A stretch of 64,000 bases of DNA, from contig NC_064823.1 in assembly GCF_024166365.1 (NCBI RefSeq), positions 4,086,924-4,150,923 on the forward strand, in the 5' to 3' direction. The first letter of the stretch is position 1, and each line of letters begins with the position of its first letter. Below, piece by piece: positions 1-11,290 of the stretch. Under the pieces are notes generated by a model. It saw only the letters and a program-made list of their open reading frames with translations. It was not told the origin of the DNA and did no database searches. Origin of the DNA: Elephas maximus indicus (taxonomy: Eukaryota > Chordata > Mammalia > Proboscidea > Elephantidae). The position numbers and the translations under genes are program-made.

Positions 1-2211
1 AGGTGGAATACACAGGAATCAAATCATCTACAACTGTGGAAAGAGATAATGGAGAAGCCCAATATCATCAGTGAGAACAAGGCCAGGGGCTGACTGTGGA
101 ACAGACCATCGATTGCTCATATGTAAGTTCAAGTTGAAGCTGAAGAAAATTAAAAGAAGTCCACGAGATCCAAAGTGCAACCTTGAGTATATCCCACCTG
201 AATTTAGAGACCATCTTAAGAATAGATTTGACACATTGAATGCTAGTGACTGAAAACCAGATGAGTTGTGGAATGACGTCATACATGAAGAAAGCAAAAC
301 ATCATTGAAAAAACAGGAAAGAAAGAAAAGACCAAAATGGATCTCGGAAGAGACTCTGAAACTTGCTCTTGAGCGTAGAGTCGCTAAAGCAAACAGAAGA
401 AACGATCACATAAAATAGCTGAACAGAAGATTTCAAAGGGCAGCTCGAGAAGACAAAGTAAAGTATTGTAATGAAATGTGCAAAACCGAAAGGGAAGAAC
501 ATGTTTGGCATTTCTCAAGCTGAAAGAACTGAAGAAAAAATTCAAGCTTTGAGTGGCAATATTTAAAGATTCTATTGGCAAAATATTGAATGGCGCAGGA
601 AGCATCAAAAGCAGATGGAAGGGAATGCAAAGAATGACTGTATTGAAAAGAATTGGTCAACGTTTAACCATTTCAGGAGGTAGCATATGATCAAGAACTG
701 ATGGTACTGAAGGAAGAGGTCCAAGCTGCACTGAAGGCATTGGCGAAAAGGCTCCAGGATAGATGGAATACCAACTGAGATGTTTCAACAAATGGATGCA
801 GAGCCAGAGGTGCTCACTTGTCCATGCCAAGAAAGTTGGAAGACAGCTACCTGGCCAACTGACTGGAAGAGATCCATATTTGTGCCCATTCAAAAGAAAG
901 GTGCTCCAACAAAATGCAGAAATTATTGAACAATATCATTAATATCACACGCAAGTAAAATTTTGCTAAAGATAATTTAAAAAATGGTTGCAGTAGTACA
1001 TTGACAAGGAACTGCCAGAAATTCATGCCAGATCCAGAAGAGGATGTGGAATGAGGGTATCATTGCTGATGTCAGATGGATCCTGGCTGAAAGCAGAGAA
1101 TACCAGAAAGATGTTTACCTGTGTTTTATTGACTATGCAAAAGCATTTGACTGAGTGGATCATAACAAACTATGGATAATATTGCAAAGAATGGAAATTC
1201 CAGAACACTTAATTGTGCTCATGAGGAACCTGTATATAAACCAAGAGGAAGTCATCGGAACAGAACAAGGGGCTACTGTGAGGTTTAAAATCAAGAAAGG
1301 TATGCATCAGGGTTGTCTCCTTTTCACCATACTTATTCAGTCTGTATACTGAGCAAATAATCCAAGAGGCTGGACTATATGAAGAAGAACATGGCATCAG
1401 GATTGGAGAAAGACTCATTAACAACTTGCAATATGCAGATGACACAAACTGGCTTGTTGAAATTGAAGAGGACTTGAAGTGCTTAACAATGAAGATCGAA
1501 GGCTATAGCCTTCCATATGGATTACACCTCAGTGTAAAGAAAACAAAAATCCTCACAAGTGGACTAATAGGCAACATCACGATAAATGGAGAAAAGATTG
1601 GTGTTGTCAAGGATTTCATTTTACTTAGATCAACAATCAACACCCATGGAAGCAGCAGTCAAGAAATCAAATGATATTGCATTGGGCAAATCTGCTGCAA
1701 AAGACCTCTTTAAAGTGTTAAAAAGCAAAGATGCCACTTTGAGGACTGAGGTGCACCTGACCAAGCCAAGGTATTTTCAATTGCCTCATATGCATGTGAA
1801 AGCTGGACAATGAATAAGGAAGACCAAAGAAGAATTGATGCCTTTGAATTATGGTGCTGGGAAGAATATGGAATATATTGTGGACTGCCAGAAGAACAAA
1901 TAAATCTGTCCTGGAAGAAGTACAGCTAGAATGATCCTTGGGAGCAAGGATGGCAAGACTTCATCTTACATACTTTGGACATGTTATCAGAAGGGACCAG
2001 TCCCTGGAGCGGGACATCATGCTTGGTAAAGTAGAGGGTCAGTGAAAAAGAGGAGCATCTTCAACGAGATGGATTGACATAGTGGCTGTAACAATGGGCT
2101 CAAACACAGCAATGATTGTGAGGATGGCACAGGACCAGGAGGTATTTCATTCTTTTATACATAGGGTCACTATCAGCTGGAACTGACTTGATGGCACCTA
2201 ACAACAACAAC
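1..2211 (+). mobile_element. RTE-class LINE, 3' part (endonuclease remnant, RT, 3' tail)
   Basis: This is a decayed non-LTR retrotransposon of the RTE class. Near 71-160 a frame keeps the endonuclease-type signature GADCGTDHRLL. Frames at 1155-1352 and 1426-1674 carry reverse-transcriptase blocks, including the catalytic motif YADD at about 1429-1440. Between them are stops and frameshifts (for example 1142-1154 and 1350-1425), so no intact polyprotein exists. The element ends at about 2160-2211 with 'actgacttgatggcac' and an (AAC)n tail, the usual RTE 3' terminus. Its left part runs off the window. The closely similar minus-strand copy at 46301-47319 confirms that this is a repeat and not a host gene. 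Confidence 0.9.
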
Positions 2212-2682
2212 AAGCTAGAAAGGAGAATATGTTATAAGGAAATTGAGGTGAATCAGAGAACACTGGGGCAGATGAGCAGTTGGGCCTAGGTTAATTAACT
2301 TAAACTTAGGGCTATCTGCTTAAACTGAGTACTTTGGAGGACTTGGAATGAACCCTATCAATATGCTCACAGGGTCAAGTGTTTTCATAAAATTTGTAAA
2401 AGAAGGACATTTTAACCACAATTGGTTAAGATCACTGTCTCCTTCCATTCCCTCATTCCTGGTATCTCTACCATCCATTACTGGTATTTTTTTTCTTTTT
2501 ACAGGGGGCTGGTTGTGGGGAAAGCTGCTTCTACAATACCTGAGGATCAGTATTTTGCAACAGTTTTATGTTTCTTTTTTTGGTTCATGTCATTGATGAA
2601 CCATTTCTAATGCTTGGAAGAATTTTTGAACACAAATGCCAACCTGGATTTTTCTCTATAGTATACATATAATGCGATGTTG
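2212..2682. other. Intergenic stretch, no feature recognised
   Basis: No gene or clear repeat was seen. The sequence is moderately AT-rich and holds only short chance frames. Confidence 0.5.
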
Positions 2683-3442
2683 ATGTTGTTGTTAGTTCCC
2701 ATCTAATCAGCTCTTAACTATTGTGACCTTATGTATAAAAGAAGTAAATTGTCATGGTTTAAATTGTGTCCCCCTAAAATACTAGTCAACTTAGTTAGGC
2801 CATGATTCCCAGTATTGTATGTTTGTCCTCTATTTTGTGATTGTAATTTTCCTATGTGTTGTAAATCCTAATCTCTGCCCGTGGTTAATGAGGCAAGATT
2901 AGATTATTAGATGATTAGGGTGGGATTGTAATGTCCTTACTAAGGTCACATCCCTGATCCAATGTAAAGGCAGTTTCCCTGGGGTATGGCCTGTACCACC
3001 TTCTATCTTATAAAAAATAAAAGGAAAGGGAAACAAGCAGAGAGCGGGAGACCTCAAAAAACCAAGAAAGCAGTGCCAGGAGCAGAGCATGTCCTTTGGA
3101 ACAGGGGTTCCTGCATGGAGAAGCTCCTAGTCCCAGGCAAGATTGATGAGAAAGGCCTTTCTCCAGGGCCCACAGAGAGACAGCCTTCCCTTGGAGCTGA
3201 CGCTCTAAATTTGGACTTCTAGCCTACTAGATTGTGAGAAAATAAATTTATCTTTGTTAAAGACATCCACTTGTGGTATTTGGTATAGCAGCACTTGATG
3301 ACTAAGACAGAAATGTTCCCAGTCCTACACCATCTTCATGATCATTGATGCTGCTATTGTATCGATCCATCTTATTGAGTGTTCCCTCATTTTTGTTGGC
3401 CTTCTACTTTACCAAACATTATGTTCTTGTCTGTCCATTATA
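2683..3442 (-). mobile_element. RTE 3' end fragment split by an LTR
   Basis: The left piece (2683-2749) starts with 'ttgttgttagttccc' and matches the reversed RTE tail. The right piece (3310-3442) continues the same RTE 3' region ('gttcccagtcctac', 'tttaccaaacattatg'), as seen at 46299-46510. The LTR at 2750-3309 sits exactly between them, so it inserted into this older RTE fragment. Flanking 'taaat' and 'gaaat' could be a decayed 5-bp duplication. Confidence 0.7.
2750..3309 (+). mobile_element. Solo LTR, MaLR-like afrotherian family
   Basis: It starts TGTCATGG and ends TAAGACA (TG...CA). It is one of at least seven related copies in the window. Internal landmarks are 'ggccatgattcccagtat', 'tgtgttgtaaatcctaat', 'ggagctgacgctctaaat' and a poly(A) signal AATAAA near 3240. 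The length of about 560 bp fits an ERVL-MaLR LTR. No internal retroviral sequence flanks it. Confidence 0.8.
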
Positions 3443-3661
3443 AAACTGTAAAAGCCTTGTAACATGGGTACGATAACAATTTAAGGATTCTACAGTATAT
3501 TTTTTGAAGATTCAGAAGAGAAACTCATATACAAACAAGATGCAAAATATTTATTCAAAAAGTTGATAAAGCTTGAATGTGCATTTTAACTGTCATCTGA
3601 AAGACATTTTAGAACATTGCAAGAAGATAAGAACTACAGAGTCCTGGTAGGATAGGAAGGG

Positions 3662-4098
3662 CGTTATGCATTGAATTATGTCTGCCAAAAAGATATTTTA
3701 AAATCCTAACCTCTGTACCTGTGAATGTGAACTTGTTTGGAGATAGGGATTTTCTTTTGTTATCAATTAAGTTTACAAGGCCATACCAGTGTAGGGTAGA
3801 TCCTAATCTCTTCTAAATTGTGCCATACAAGGGGGGAGAAGAAACAGGGAGAGTTACATATTGGAGGAAGATGCCATATGAAGATACATCTATAAGCCAA
3901 GGAAAGCCAAGATACGCATGGAGCCACCAGAAGCTAGAGGAGACAAGGAGGGTTCATCCCCCAGGACCAACAGAGAGAACATTCGGTCTCGCTCATGCCC
4001 TGAATTTAGATTTCTAGTACCGTGAAATAATAAATTTCTCTCCTTTAAAGCCACCCACTTTGTGGTATTTTGTTACGGTGGTTCTAGGAAATTAAGAT
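3662..4098 (+). mobile_element. MLT1-type MaLR LTR (older eutherian family)
   Basis: It begins 'gttatgcattgaattatg' and contains 'gtacctgtgaatgtgaact' and 'ataagccaaggaaagccaag'. It ends 'tgttacggtggttctagg', with AATAAA near 4027. These are landmarks of the older MLT1-like LTRs, distinct from the 2750 family. The subfamily is not assigned. Confidence 0.65.
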
Positions 4099-5021
4099 AA
4101 AGGGTATCTTCTTTGATCATTTTAATATTTATTTACTGAAGTATAATATGCAGATAAAAAGCAAAGGAGTAAAAAAAAATTGATAAACATGAGCAATCAT
4201 ACCAAAAGCAGTAATTCAAGTTCATAATTTCGGATCATACCAAAAGCAATAATACAGAATAAAATAAATAATGAATAAGCTTTGGAATATATCATAGCAT
4301 AACTGACAAAGAGGAGTGGATTAAAGGAACACACTGGCAAAATATATAAATATCTTGCTGATTTTACCTTAAGTATTGACATTGATAAAGATAACATAAA
4401 ACTATAACCAAACCAAACGTGTTGCTGTCGAGTCGATTCCGACTCACAGGAGCCTATAACTAGTACCAGTATTCATTGACAGTCAAATAACAAGCTAATT
4501 AATGAGTGCTTTTAATTCAAACAATATTTAAGATTAGCCACTACATAAAAAAAAAAAAAAACAAACTGGAATGTCCTGAAATCTTACTTTTATATGAAAA
4601 AAACATAGAATTTCCCTCAAATTGAAAAAAAAGTTCTAAAAATTTATATGACATTATCAATAACAAGCTGTGCAGCTAAAAGAAACTTTTCCTCCCTACA
4701 TTACAAATAATAAAAAGCAAATTTTAATCTTCCATGCTACAGGAAAAATAGAATTATCTTTCTATTCTCTCCATAGAAAATAATATTGCAAAATTGTCAC
4801 ATGCAGAGTCAGTGAGGGGATATGCAACCAATGAACGCAGGAAAATTATTTTTGAGGTATGGTAGACAGTTAATAAAAAATAATATTTTGTTTTCCTGGA
4901 TTTTTATGTTTGACATATTTATCAGCTTTCGAAAATCTGTCATGTTTGTGATTTCTTTCTCATTCTAAATAAATATTCATATTGATACCTAATTTTGTAT
5001 TATAAAACAACTTCCTATGTT
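4099..5021. other. AT-rich intergenic DNA with a small AfroSINE fragment
   Basis: The only repeat clearly recognised is a minus-strand AfroSINE tail fragment at about 4409-4455 ('gttgctgtcgagtcgattcc'). A poly(A) run lies at 4546-4561. The start (about 4121-4190) vaguely resembles an antisense L1 3' end. The rest is unassigned. Confidence 0.5.
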
Positions 5022-5030
5022 TTTCTTAAA

Positions 5031-5200
5031 CAAACAAAAAACCCAAACCTGTTGTTGCCAAGTCAATTCTGGCTCATAGCAACCCTATAGGGCAGTGTAG
5101 AATTGCCCCATTGGGTTTCCAAGGAGCGCCTGGTGGATTCAAAAGTCAGAGATTTTGGTTAGCAGCTGTAGCTCTTAACCACTATGCTACCAGGGTTTCC
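5031..5200 (-). mobile_element. AfroSINE, nearly complete, with target-site duplication
   Basis: Reversed tail 'gttgccaagtcaattctgg' runs to reversed head 'accactatgctaccagggtt'. Direct repeats 'tttcttaaa' at 5022-5030 and 5201-5209 are a good target-site duplication. Confidence 0.88.
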
Positions 5201-5209
5201 TTTCTTAAA

Positions 5210-5770
5210 GAGGGCCCCCCAAATTGAATAAGCATCAGGGCCTTCAAAAGCTGGATTTACTCCCAGCCAGTGATATGGGCTGAATCCAGAAAACTATCAG
5301 GAATTCAGACACTCTCTTGTTCTCTGTTGTCTGCTTCTACCTCTGACAGAGCCACAGTGGAAGGACTTTTCCTGCTTCTCAGCTTCCATATGGCCAACAA
5401 TGGTTCTCATTAAGCTACTAACATGTGTCTACAAGGTTCCAGACACATGGAGAGACTGTAGTTGGCCTCTTGGTCCCTATTCCAAATTCTTGAAAGAATA
5501 AATTTGGAAGGTCTAGCTTAGATGAGGTGCCTCAGCCAGTTCAATGGCTAGAGAGCAAAGTCATGGTACAAGCATAGCTGCTGGGAACAGGACCAGGTCC
5601 TGGTTATCAGAGAATAGGGCTGACTCCTGAGCTGGCCAAACTCCAAACACATTTACCACTGCTTGGACTAAAGGAGCCAGAGTAGGAATGAAAGTATGTG
5701 AGAATGAATGCAGAAGGTAGAGAGCTTTGAAACCGATGGGATTAGAATGGGGAGTAATATAAGTATGTTA
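5210..5770. other. Unassigned intergenic sequence
   Basis: Apparently single-copy sequence in this window ('gccagtgatatgggctgaat' onward). No convincing frame, RNA or repeat was recognised. Confidence 0.45.
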
Positions 5771-6031
5771 AAGGGGAAGACTTCGTCTCACCTAGTTTGG
5801 ACATATTATCAGGAGGGAACAGTCCCTGGAGAAGGACATCATGCTTGGTAAACGGTCAGCAAAAATGAGGAAGACCCTCAGTGAGATGGATTGACACAGT
5901 GGCTGCAACAGTGGGCTCAAACACAGCAACAATTGTCAGGGTGGTGCAGAACCGGGCAGTGTTTCGTTCTGTTGTATACAGGGTCACTGTGAATTGTAAC
6001 GGACTCGTTGACACTTAATAACAACAACAAA
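5771..6031 (+). mobile_element. RTE LINE 3' end, 5'-truncated
   Basis: Matches the last about 255 bases of the RTE at 1-2211 ('ggacatattatcaggaggg', 'gacatcatgcttggtaaa', 'gtgggctcaaacacagcaa') and ends in an AAC-rich tail. Confidence 0.85.
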
Positions 6032-6169
6032 TGAGAAGAGTGCCCTGTAGGGCCCAGTATAGGGGTGGGAGTGATAACCCAAGTGAGGGCTGCAAGGGAG
6101 AATTAAGTTCTCTGACAGATAACAGGTAAATCAGTTGCCTCTTAAGATCTGGAAATTTGCTTTCCTGGG

Positions 6170-6782
6170 TGTTACAGGTTAGATTGTGCCCCCCCAAAAT
6201 GTGTGTCAACTTGGGTAGGCCATGATTCCCAGTATTGTATGGTTGTTGACCATTTTGCGATCTGATGTGATTATCCCATGTGTTGTAAATCCTAACGTCT
6301 ATGATGTTAAAGAGACAGGATTAGAGGCACTTATGTTAATGAGGGAGGACTCAGTCTACAGGGTTAGATTGTAGTTGGAGTCAATCTCTTTTGACATACA
6401 AAAAAAAGAATCCAGCAGAGAGGAGAGGGACCTCCTGCCACCAAGAAAGAAGTGCTGGGAGTGGAGTGCGTCTTTTGGACTCGGGGTCCCGGCGCTGAGA
6501 AGTTCCTAAACCAACCAAACAAACAAACAAAAAAACCCATTGCTGTTGAGTCAATTCCGACTCATAGTGACCCTACAGGACACAGCAGAAATGCCCTAGA
6601 CCAGGGGAATATTGATGACAAGGACCTTCCCCCAGAACCAAAAGAAAAAGAATGTCTTCCCCTAGAGCTGGTACCCTGAATCCGGACTTCTAGCTTCCTA
6701 AACGGTCAGAGAATAAACTTCTCTGTGTTAAAGTCGTCCACTTGTGCTATTTCTGTTATAGCAGCGCTAGATAACTAAGATA
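6170..6782 (+). mobile_element. MaLR-like LTR carrying a nested AfroSINE
   Basis: It starts TGTTACAG and ends TAAGATA. It keeps the family landmarks 'ggccatgattcccagtat' and 'gttatagcagcgctagata'. The copy is split at 'agttccta | ccctagaccagggg' by the SINE at 6508-6597. Confidence 0.82.
6508..6597 (-). mobile_element. Truncated AfroSINE nested in LTR
   Basis: Reversed tail 'ccattgctgttgagtcaatt' is preceded by an A-rich (aaac)n run. Only the RTE-like 3' third is present. Short flanking 'ccta' could be the duplicated target. Confidence 0.78.
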
Positions 6783-6842
6783 GTTGGCTAATCCTTGGAG
6801 GATTTGAGTTATATTTGATTAAGTGAGGCCATAGCCCCTGTG

Positions 6843-6998
6843 AGCTCTGGTGGTGCAATGGTTAAGAGCTACAGCTGCTAATGAAAAGGTCGGCAGTTCG
6901 AATCCACCCGCCATTGGTTGGAAACCCTATGGGGCACTTCTGCTCTGTCCTATAGGTCACTATGAGTCTGAATTGACTTGATGGCAACAGGTTTTTTT
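6843..6998 (+). mobile_element. AfroSINE (short type)
   Basis: Head 'agctctggtggtgcaatgg', B-box-like 'cagttcgaatccacc', tail 'gaattgacttgatggcaaca'. Confidence 0.88.
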
Positions 6999-7207
6999 AA
7001 TAGTCCCTTATAACACTTCAAATCTCATCTGTTATCTGCAAGAATATTTTGTTTAAGAAATAGTTTATCTCTTCATAGCTCATCAAGAAAACTTTCCAAG
7101 ATATCGAGTGATAATGTCATTTGAGACTAAAGTTAACTTTGCAGTTCTGAAATTAAAAAAAAAAAATTAAGAAGTGTTTGTTACCTAGCATACTAAATGG
7201 CCTTTGC

Positions 7208-7412
7208 TATTATTAGGTGCCTTTGAGTCAATTTCAACTTCTAGCAATCCCATGTGACACAGTACAACTGCGCTACAGGGTTTTCGATGCTATGATCTTT
7301 ACGGGAGTATATCTCCAGGTCTTTCTCTTGCAGAGCTGCTGGGTCTGTTCAAACAGCCAACATTTTGGTTAGCAGCTGAGTGTTTAATCTTGCACAACCA
7401 GAGCTCTCTAGG
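7208..7412 (-). mobile_element. AfroSINE (long type), diverged
   Basis: Reversed long subtype with the extra segment 'gctatgatctttacggga'. It ends near 'ttagcagctgagtgtttaat' and 'accagagctct'. Confidence 0.72.
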
Positions 7413-7968
7413 CCCTGATAATTTAAATATATGTGTATACATATTTGTTTTTGATCAACTCTCTTTTCTCTAACCAAATCTTTGAAACGTTTTTCCCACA
7501 AGAATAGAAACAGCTAGAATACCCAAAGTACACCAAAGTCTCTTGCTTTGCTTATCAGAACCTTTTCATTCCTTTACCTCACACCAAAAACTTGCTTCTG
7601 GAAAGCAGGGTACTGACTTTCAGTGGGGAGAGAGTTCTACCAGGTGAGTCACATGAGCTACACTCCTGTGAACTTGTTTAATCTCCTTCCAAGACATCTA
7701 GATCATTTAAAGACAATGTTCTGGTTGCTATCTGAAAACCTGGCACTCAGAATGTTCAGTGCTACCCACTTGGTGCTGATTACCAGGTGTTCACCTGACC
7801 GGTAGAGATTTGCTCCTTGCGCCTCTCAGCATGCTGTCATTTGGAAGTTCAGTACTGTAGAGCCTGAGAGGCAGAATTTTCTGCCTTTGCTGTAATATTT
7901 AGTTTCTGCCTAATTTAACAAGTATTACATTAATGACTGAAGGGCTTTTTGGGCTAATGGTAAATTAG
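7413..7968. other. Unassigned intergenic sequence
   Basis: No clear repeat. Only a chance 60-codon frame (7623-7805) without recognisable similarity. Confidence 0.45.
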
Positions 7969-8130
7969 AAAAAAAAAACCCATTGCTGTTGAGTCAATTC
8001 CAAGTCATAGAAACCCTATAGGACAGAGTAGAACTGCCCCACAGGGTTTCTAAAGAGCGGCTGGTGGATTCAAACTGCCGACCTTTTGGTAAGCTGCCTG
8101 AGTTCTTAACCACTGTGCCACCAGGGCTCC
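7969..8130 (-). mobile_element. AfroSINE (short type)
   Basis: Reversed tail 'attgctgttgagtcaattcc' through reversed head 'cactgtgccaccagggctcc', preceded by an A run. Confidence 0.88.
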
Positions 8131-8565
8131 AAACGGCAGATAGAAAATATTAAAGACTGAAAATTTCAATAGAATAACATAAAAAATTTTAATTTTTCCA
8201 TCATGTAAGTATTTGAAAAAATACTAAAATTAGCTTATAATTAATGTAAACCACCTTATAAAAAACGTACAGGGCATCTTGAGGAAAAACTGAAAAGAAA
8301 AATCATTTTGAACATATGGATACTGCTAAAGACAAAATTGTAAAGTAGATAATTGTCTATATTTGAGTCTACAGTTTGCCTAACCAGTTTTGGTTCTTTC
8401 CTGAGATTTGCTGTAGCTCCTTAATTTCCTTACTCACTCCCTGTTTCACTAGGGCCAAGCTTGTCTTTGTCATCAGATACCTGGCTTCCTCCCCACACTC
8501 CCCCCAAACCTCTACCTACCCACTCCACTGTCCATCCTACTGAATAAAGGGAGAATGTTATAAGG
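8131..8565. other. AT-rich unassigned sequence
   Basis: No gene or repeat recognised. Confidence 0.4.
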
Positions 8566-8772
8566 TCCCTGGGTGGCGCAGTTTGTGCTGGGCTGGTAAT
8601 TGAAAGGTTGGAGGTTCAAGTCCATCTAGAGACACCTCAGAAGAAAGGCCTGGTGATACACTTCCAAAAATCAGCCATTAAAAACCCTCTGGAGTACAAT
8701 TCTCCTCTAACGCATACGGAGTTGCTGTGAGTTGGAACTGACTCCACCACAAGTGGTTCTGGTTATTGATAA
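8566..8772 (+). mobile_element. AfroSINE, third subtype ('cacctcag' linker)
   Basis: Head 'gtccctgggtggcgcagttt', linker 'agacacctcagaagaaaggc', tail 'gttggaactgactccacc'. The linker differs from the short and long types. Copies of this subtype recur at 27735 and 61446. Confidence 0.75.
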
Positions 8773-8857
8773 ATTCCTTCCTTTAGGTTCAAGGTCATGA
8801 ACATTTTCAAAGACCCTCCCCTTCCCCATGTCCTACCTCTTTGACCTCATAAAGGAA

Positions 8858-9015
8858 GCATTGTGAAAAGTGCACTAGACTTGGAATAAGAAAACCTGGA
8901 CTCAAATTCCAACTCTGCCTAGCTGTATTAGCAAAAGCAAGTCAGCTAATTGTTCAGGCCTCGATTTCTTCAAGTATAGAACGACTGAATTAGAGTAAAT
9001 ATATAATATTCTTGA
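8858..9015 (+). mobile_element. MIR (ancient mammalian SINE)
   Basis: MIR core-like order: 'gacttggaataagaaaacct', 'aattccaactctgcctagct', 'caagtcagctaattgttc', 'ctcgatttcttcaagtat'. Diverged. Confidence 0.6.
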
Positions 9016-9429
9016 GAGATCTAAGAGACTAAAATCTAGAGGTTGGGGACTCCCGTTCTTAACTTTTCTCTGTCTCTTCCATCTGTCAAAGCTTACTTCT
9101 TTGATTTATCATGATCACAGAAAGGACCTACTTTCTCCTCAGTCATACTAGGTAGTATCATAATTAATCTTTGTTAACACATTAATTAATTTTCTTATCC
9201 TACCTAGGTAACCAAATAAAAATACAGATCTTGCAAGTGGGCTCTGGTATTCTCTAGTAGTGGAACATGAGCCACTATTAGGCTTGTTGGATTGTGAATT
9301 GAATTCTCTAACCTCCCTTGAATCATAACATCAAAGGTACTGGCCTATCCACAGAGGAGCGTGCTGTAGGGAGAGGCTGGCCTGGCCACACTATCCCTGG
9401 AGATGGCAATGAAGAGGAAGAGAAAGCTG
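9016..9429. other. Unassigned intergenic sequence
   Basis: No clear feature. It is bounded by two MIR copies. Confidence 0.4.
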
Positions 9430-9645
9430 AGCAGAGTGGTTAAGAACATGGTGTCTGGGGCCAGGCTATTTAGGCTTCCTGCCTGGTTCCACAACTCACT
9501 AGCTGGTAGTCCTGGAGAAGCTATTACCCTCCTTCAGTCACCTCGGTTTCATAATTGGCAAAATAATAATAATTAATACCTACCTTGTTGGGTTGTGGTG
9601 GGGATTAAAAGAAAGTAAGCATTTAATAAACATTAACTATTAAGA
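9430..9645 (+). mobile_element. MIR, well preserved
   Basis: Near full-length MIR layout: 'agagtggttaagaacatggt', 'ttccacaactcactagctgg', 'acctcggtttcataattggc', 'aatacctaccttgttggg', 'aagcatttaataaacattaa'. Confidence 0.82.
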
Positions 9646-9711
9646 AAAAAGAAAGATGATGCTAAAATTCTAAAGCATTTTGTTGCTATTTAGGACTCTG
9701 AACACATATAC

Positions 9712-9878
9712 CAAAAAAACCAAACCAAACCTGTTGCTGTCGAGTCTATTCCAGCTCATAGCGACCCTATGGGACAAAGTAGAACTGCCTAAGAGAGTTT
9801 CCAAGGAGCACTTGTTGGATTCGAACTGCCGACCTTTTGGTTAGCAGCCGTAGCTCTTAACCACTATGCCACCAGGGT
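9712..9878 (-). mobile_element. AfroSINE (short type) with TSD
   Basis: Reversed tail 'gttgctgtcgagtctattcc' through reversed head 'accactatgccaccaggg'. 'acatata' flanks both sides (near 9704-9710 and 9880-9886). Confidence 0.87.
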
Positions 9879-10087
9879 TACATATAAGTACAGATACTAT
9901 CAATAATTGTATCTATTTATGTGCTCTTGAATATTAATTTTAACCATGGAACTTTTTATTTCTTTTCCCTTACAGTATTGGAGTTTCCAAGTCTCTCATG
10001 CAGATTTCACAGTATTTTAAAACTCCTCTTCCCATGTATTCCATTCTTTCCATTTCTCTCTGATATTCACATTTTAATAATGACCTT

Positions 10088-10607
10088 TGTCATGGATTTA
10101 ATTGTGTCCTCCAAAAACAGGTTTATCAATTTGGCTAGGCCATGATTCCCAGTATTGTCTACCATTTCGTCATCTGATGTGATTTTCCTATGTGTTGTAA
10201 ATCCTGCTTCTATGACGGTAATGAGGTGGCATAGGCAGCAGTTGTATTAATGAGGCAGGGCTCAATCTGCAGGATTGGATTGTGTCTTGGGCTGGATCTC
10301 TTCTGAGATATAAAAGAGAGAAGCAAGCAGAGAGACGGGAGACCTCATACCATCTCTTGGGAGCAGAGCACTGCTGGGAGCAGAGCGTGTCCTTTGGACC
10401 CGGGGTTCCTGCGCAGAGAAGCGCCTAGTCCAGGGGAAGACTGATGACAAGTACTTTCCCCCAGAGCTGACAGAGAAAGGCTTCCTCTGGAGCTGACACC
10501 CTGAATTTGGACTTTTAGCCTACTAGACTGTGAGAGAATAAACTTCAGTTTGTTAAAGCCACCCACTTGTGGTATTTCTGTTATAGCAGCACTAGATGAC
10601 TAAGACA
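10088..10607 (+). mobile_element. Solo MaLR-like LTR with TATA and poly(A) signal
   Basis: Complete copy from TGTCATGG to TAAGACA, about 520 bp. A TATAAAA box lies at 10309-10315 and AATAAA at 10537-10542, so LTR promoter and polyadenylation landmarks are both visible. It lies about 5 kb upstream of the ELF2 promoter in the same orientation. Confidence 0.85.
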
Positions 10608-11070
10608 GTCCTCCTCTGACCCTTTTATGCTCTATATTGATTGGCTTCTTGTCCCGGCCTTTATTTTTCTCTTTCTCTTTTGCTTAGGAGTCAGCCTCGC
10701 CAGCAGATGTGGAAAGTCAACTTAGACATAATGCAACAGACATGAAGGGGGGTGGGAAGAGCAGGAGACAGGAGCCACACGCTGCAGTAGAGGCAATTTG
10801 TTGGCAACCAATGGCGAAGGGGTGTATGGGGAGTGGGAGATAGAGAACATGGCAAGAAACACTTGGCCATCTACAGTAGGGCCTGATATGTTAGGCAGAA
10901 TAGTGATGCCAAGCAGAGTAAGCAGGGTTGCAAGGTGGCAGCAGTGATCTACCAATTTGCGGGACTAGACCACGGGGCTGGAGTTAAGGCTGAATAGAGA
11001 GCAATTTTCATCCTTGATGTCTGGACCCAAACAGTTGAAATAAGACTGCCATACGTGTGTCTAGGAAGTG
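10608..11070. other. Unassigned intergenic sequence
   Basis: No clear repeat or gene. Confidence 0.4.
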
Positions 11071-11290
11071 TTTCAGTAGTGTAATGTACAAGTGTGAAGA
11101 GCACAGAACCTGGAAAACGGTTCAGTATCCAACTCTACTGCCTACTGTGTAACCTTGAACAAACGGCTTAACCTCTCTTAGCTTCGGCTTCAACTGTAAG
11201 ATGAAGAAGATAATGCTGAACTCATAAGTTTAATGAACTCAAAGCACCTAGCAGTATGCTAATAGTGGCTACAATTATTGTTATTGCTGT
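11071..11290 (+). mobile_element. MIR
   Basis: MIR landmarks: 'gagcacagaacctggaaaac', 'ctgcctactgtgtaaccttg', 'cggcttaacctctcttagct', 'aactgtaagatgaagaagat'. Confidence 0.72.
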
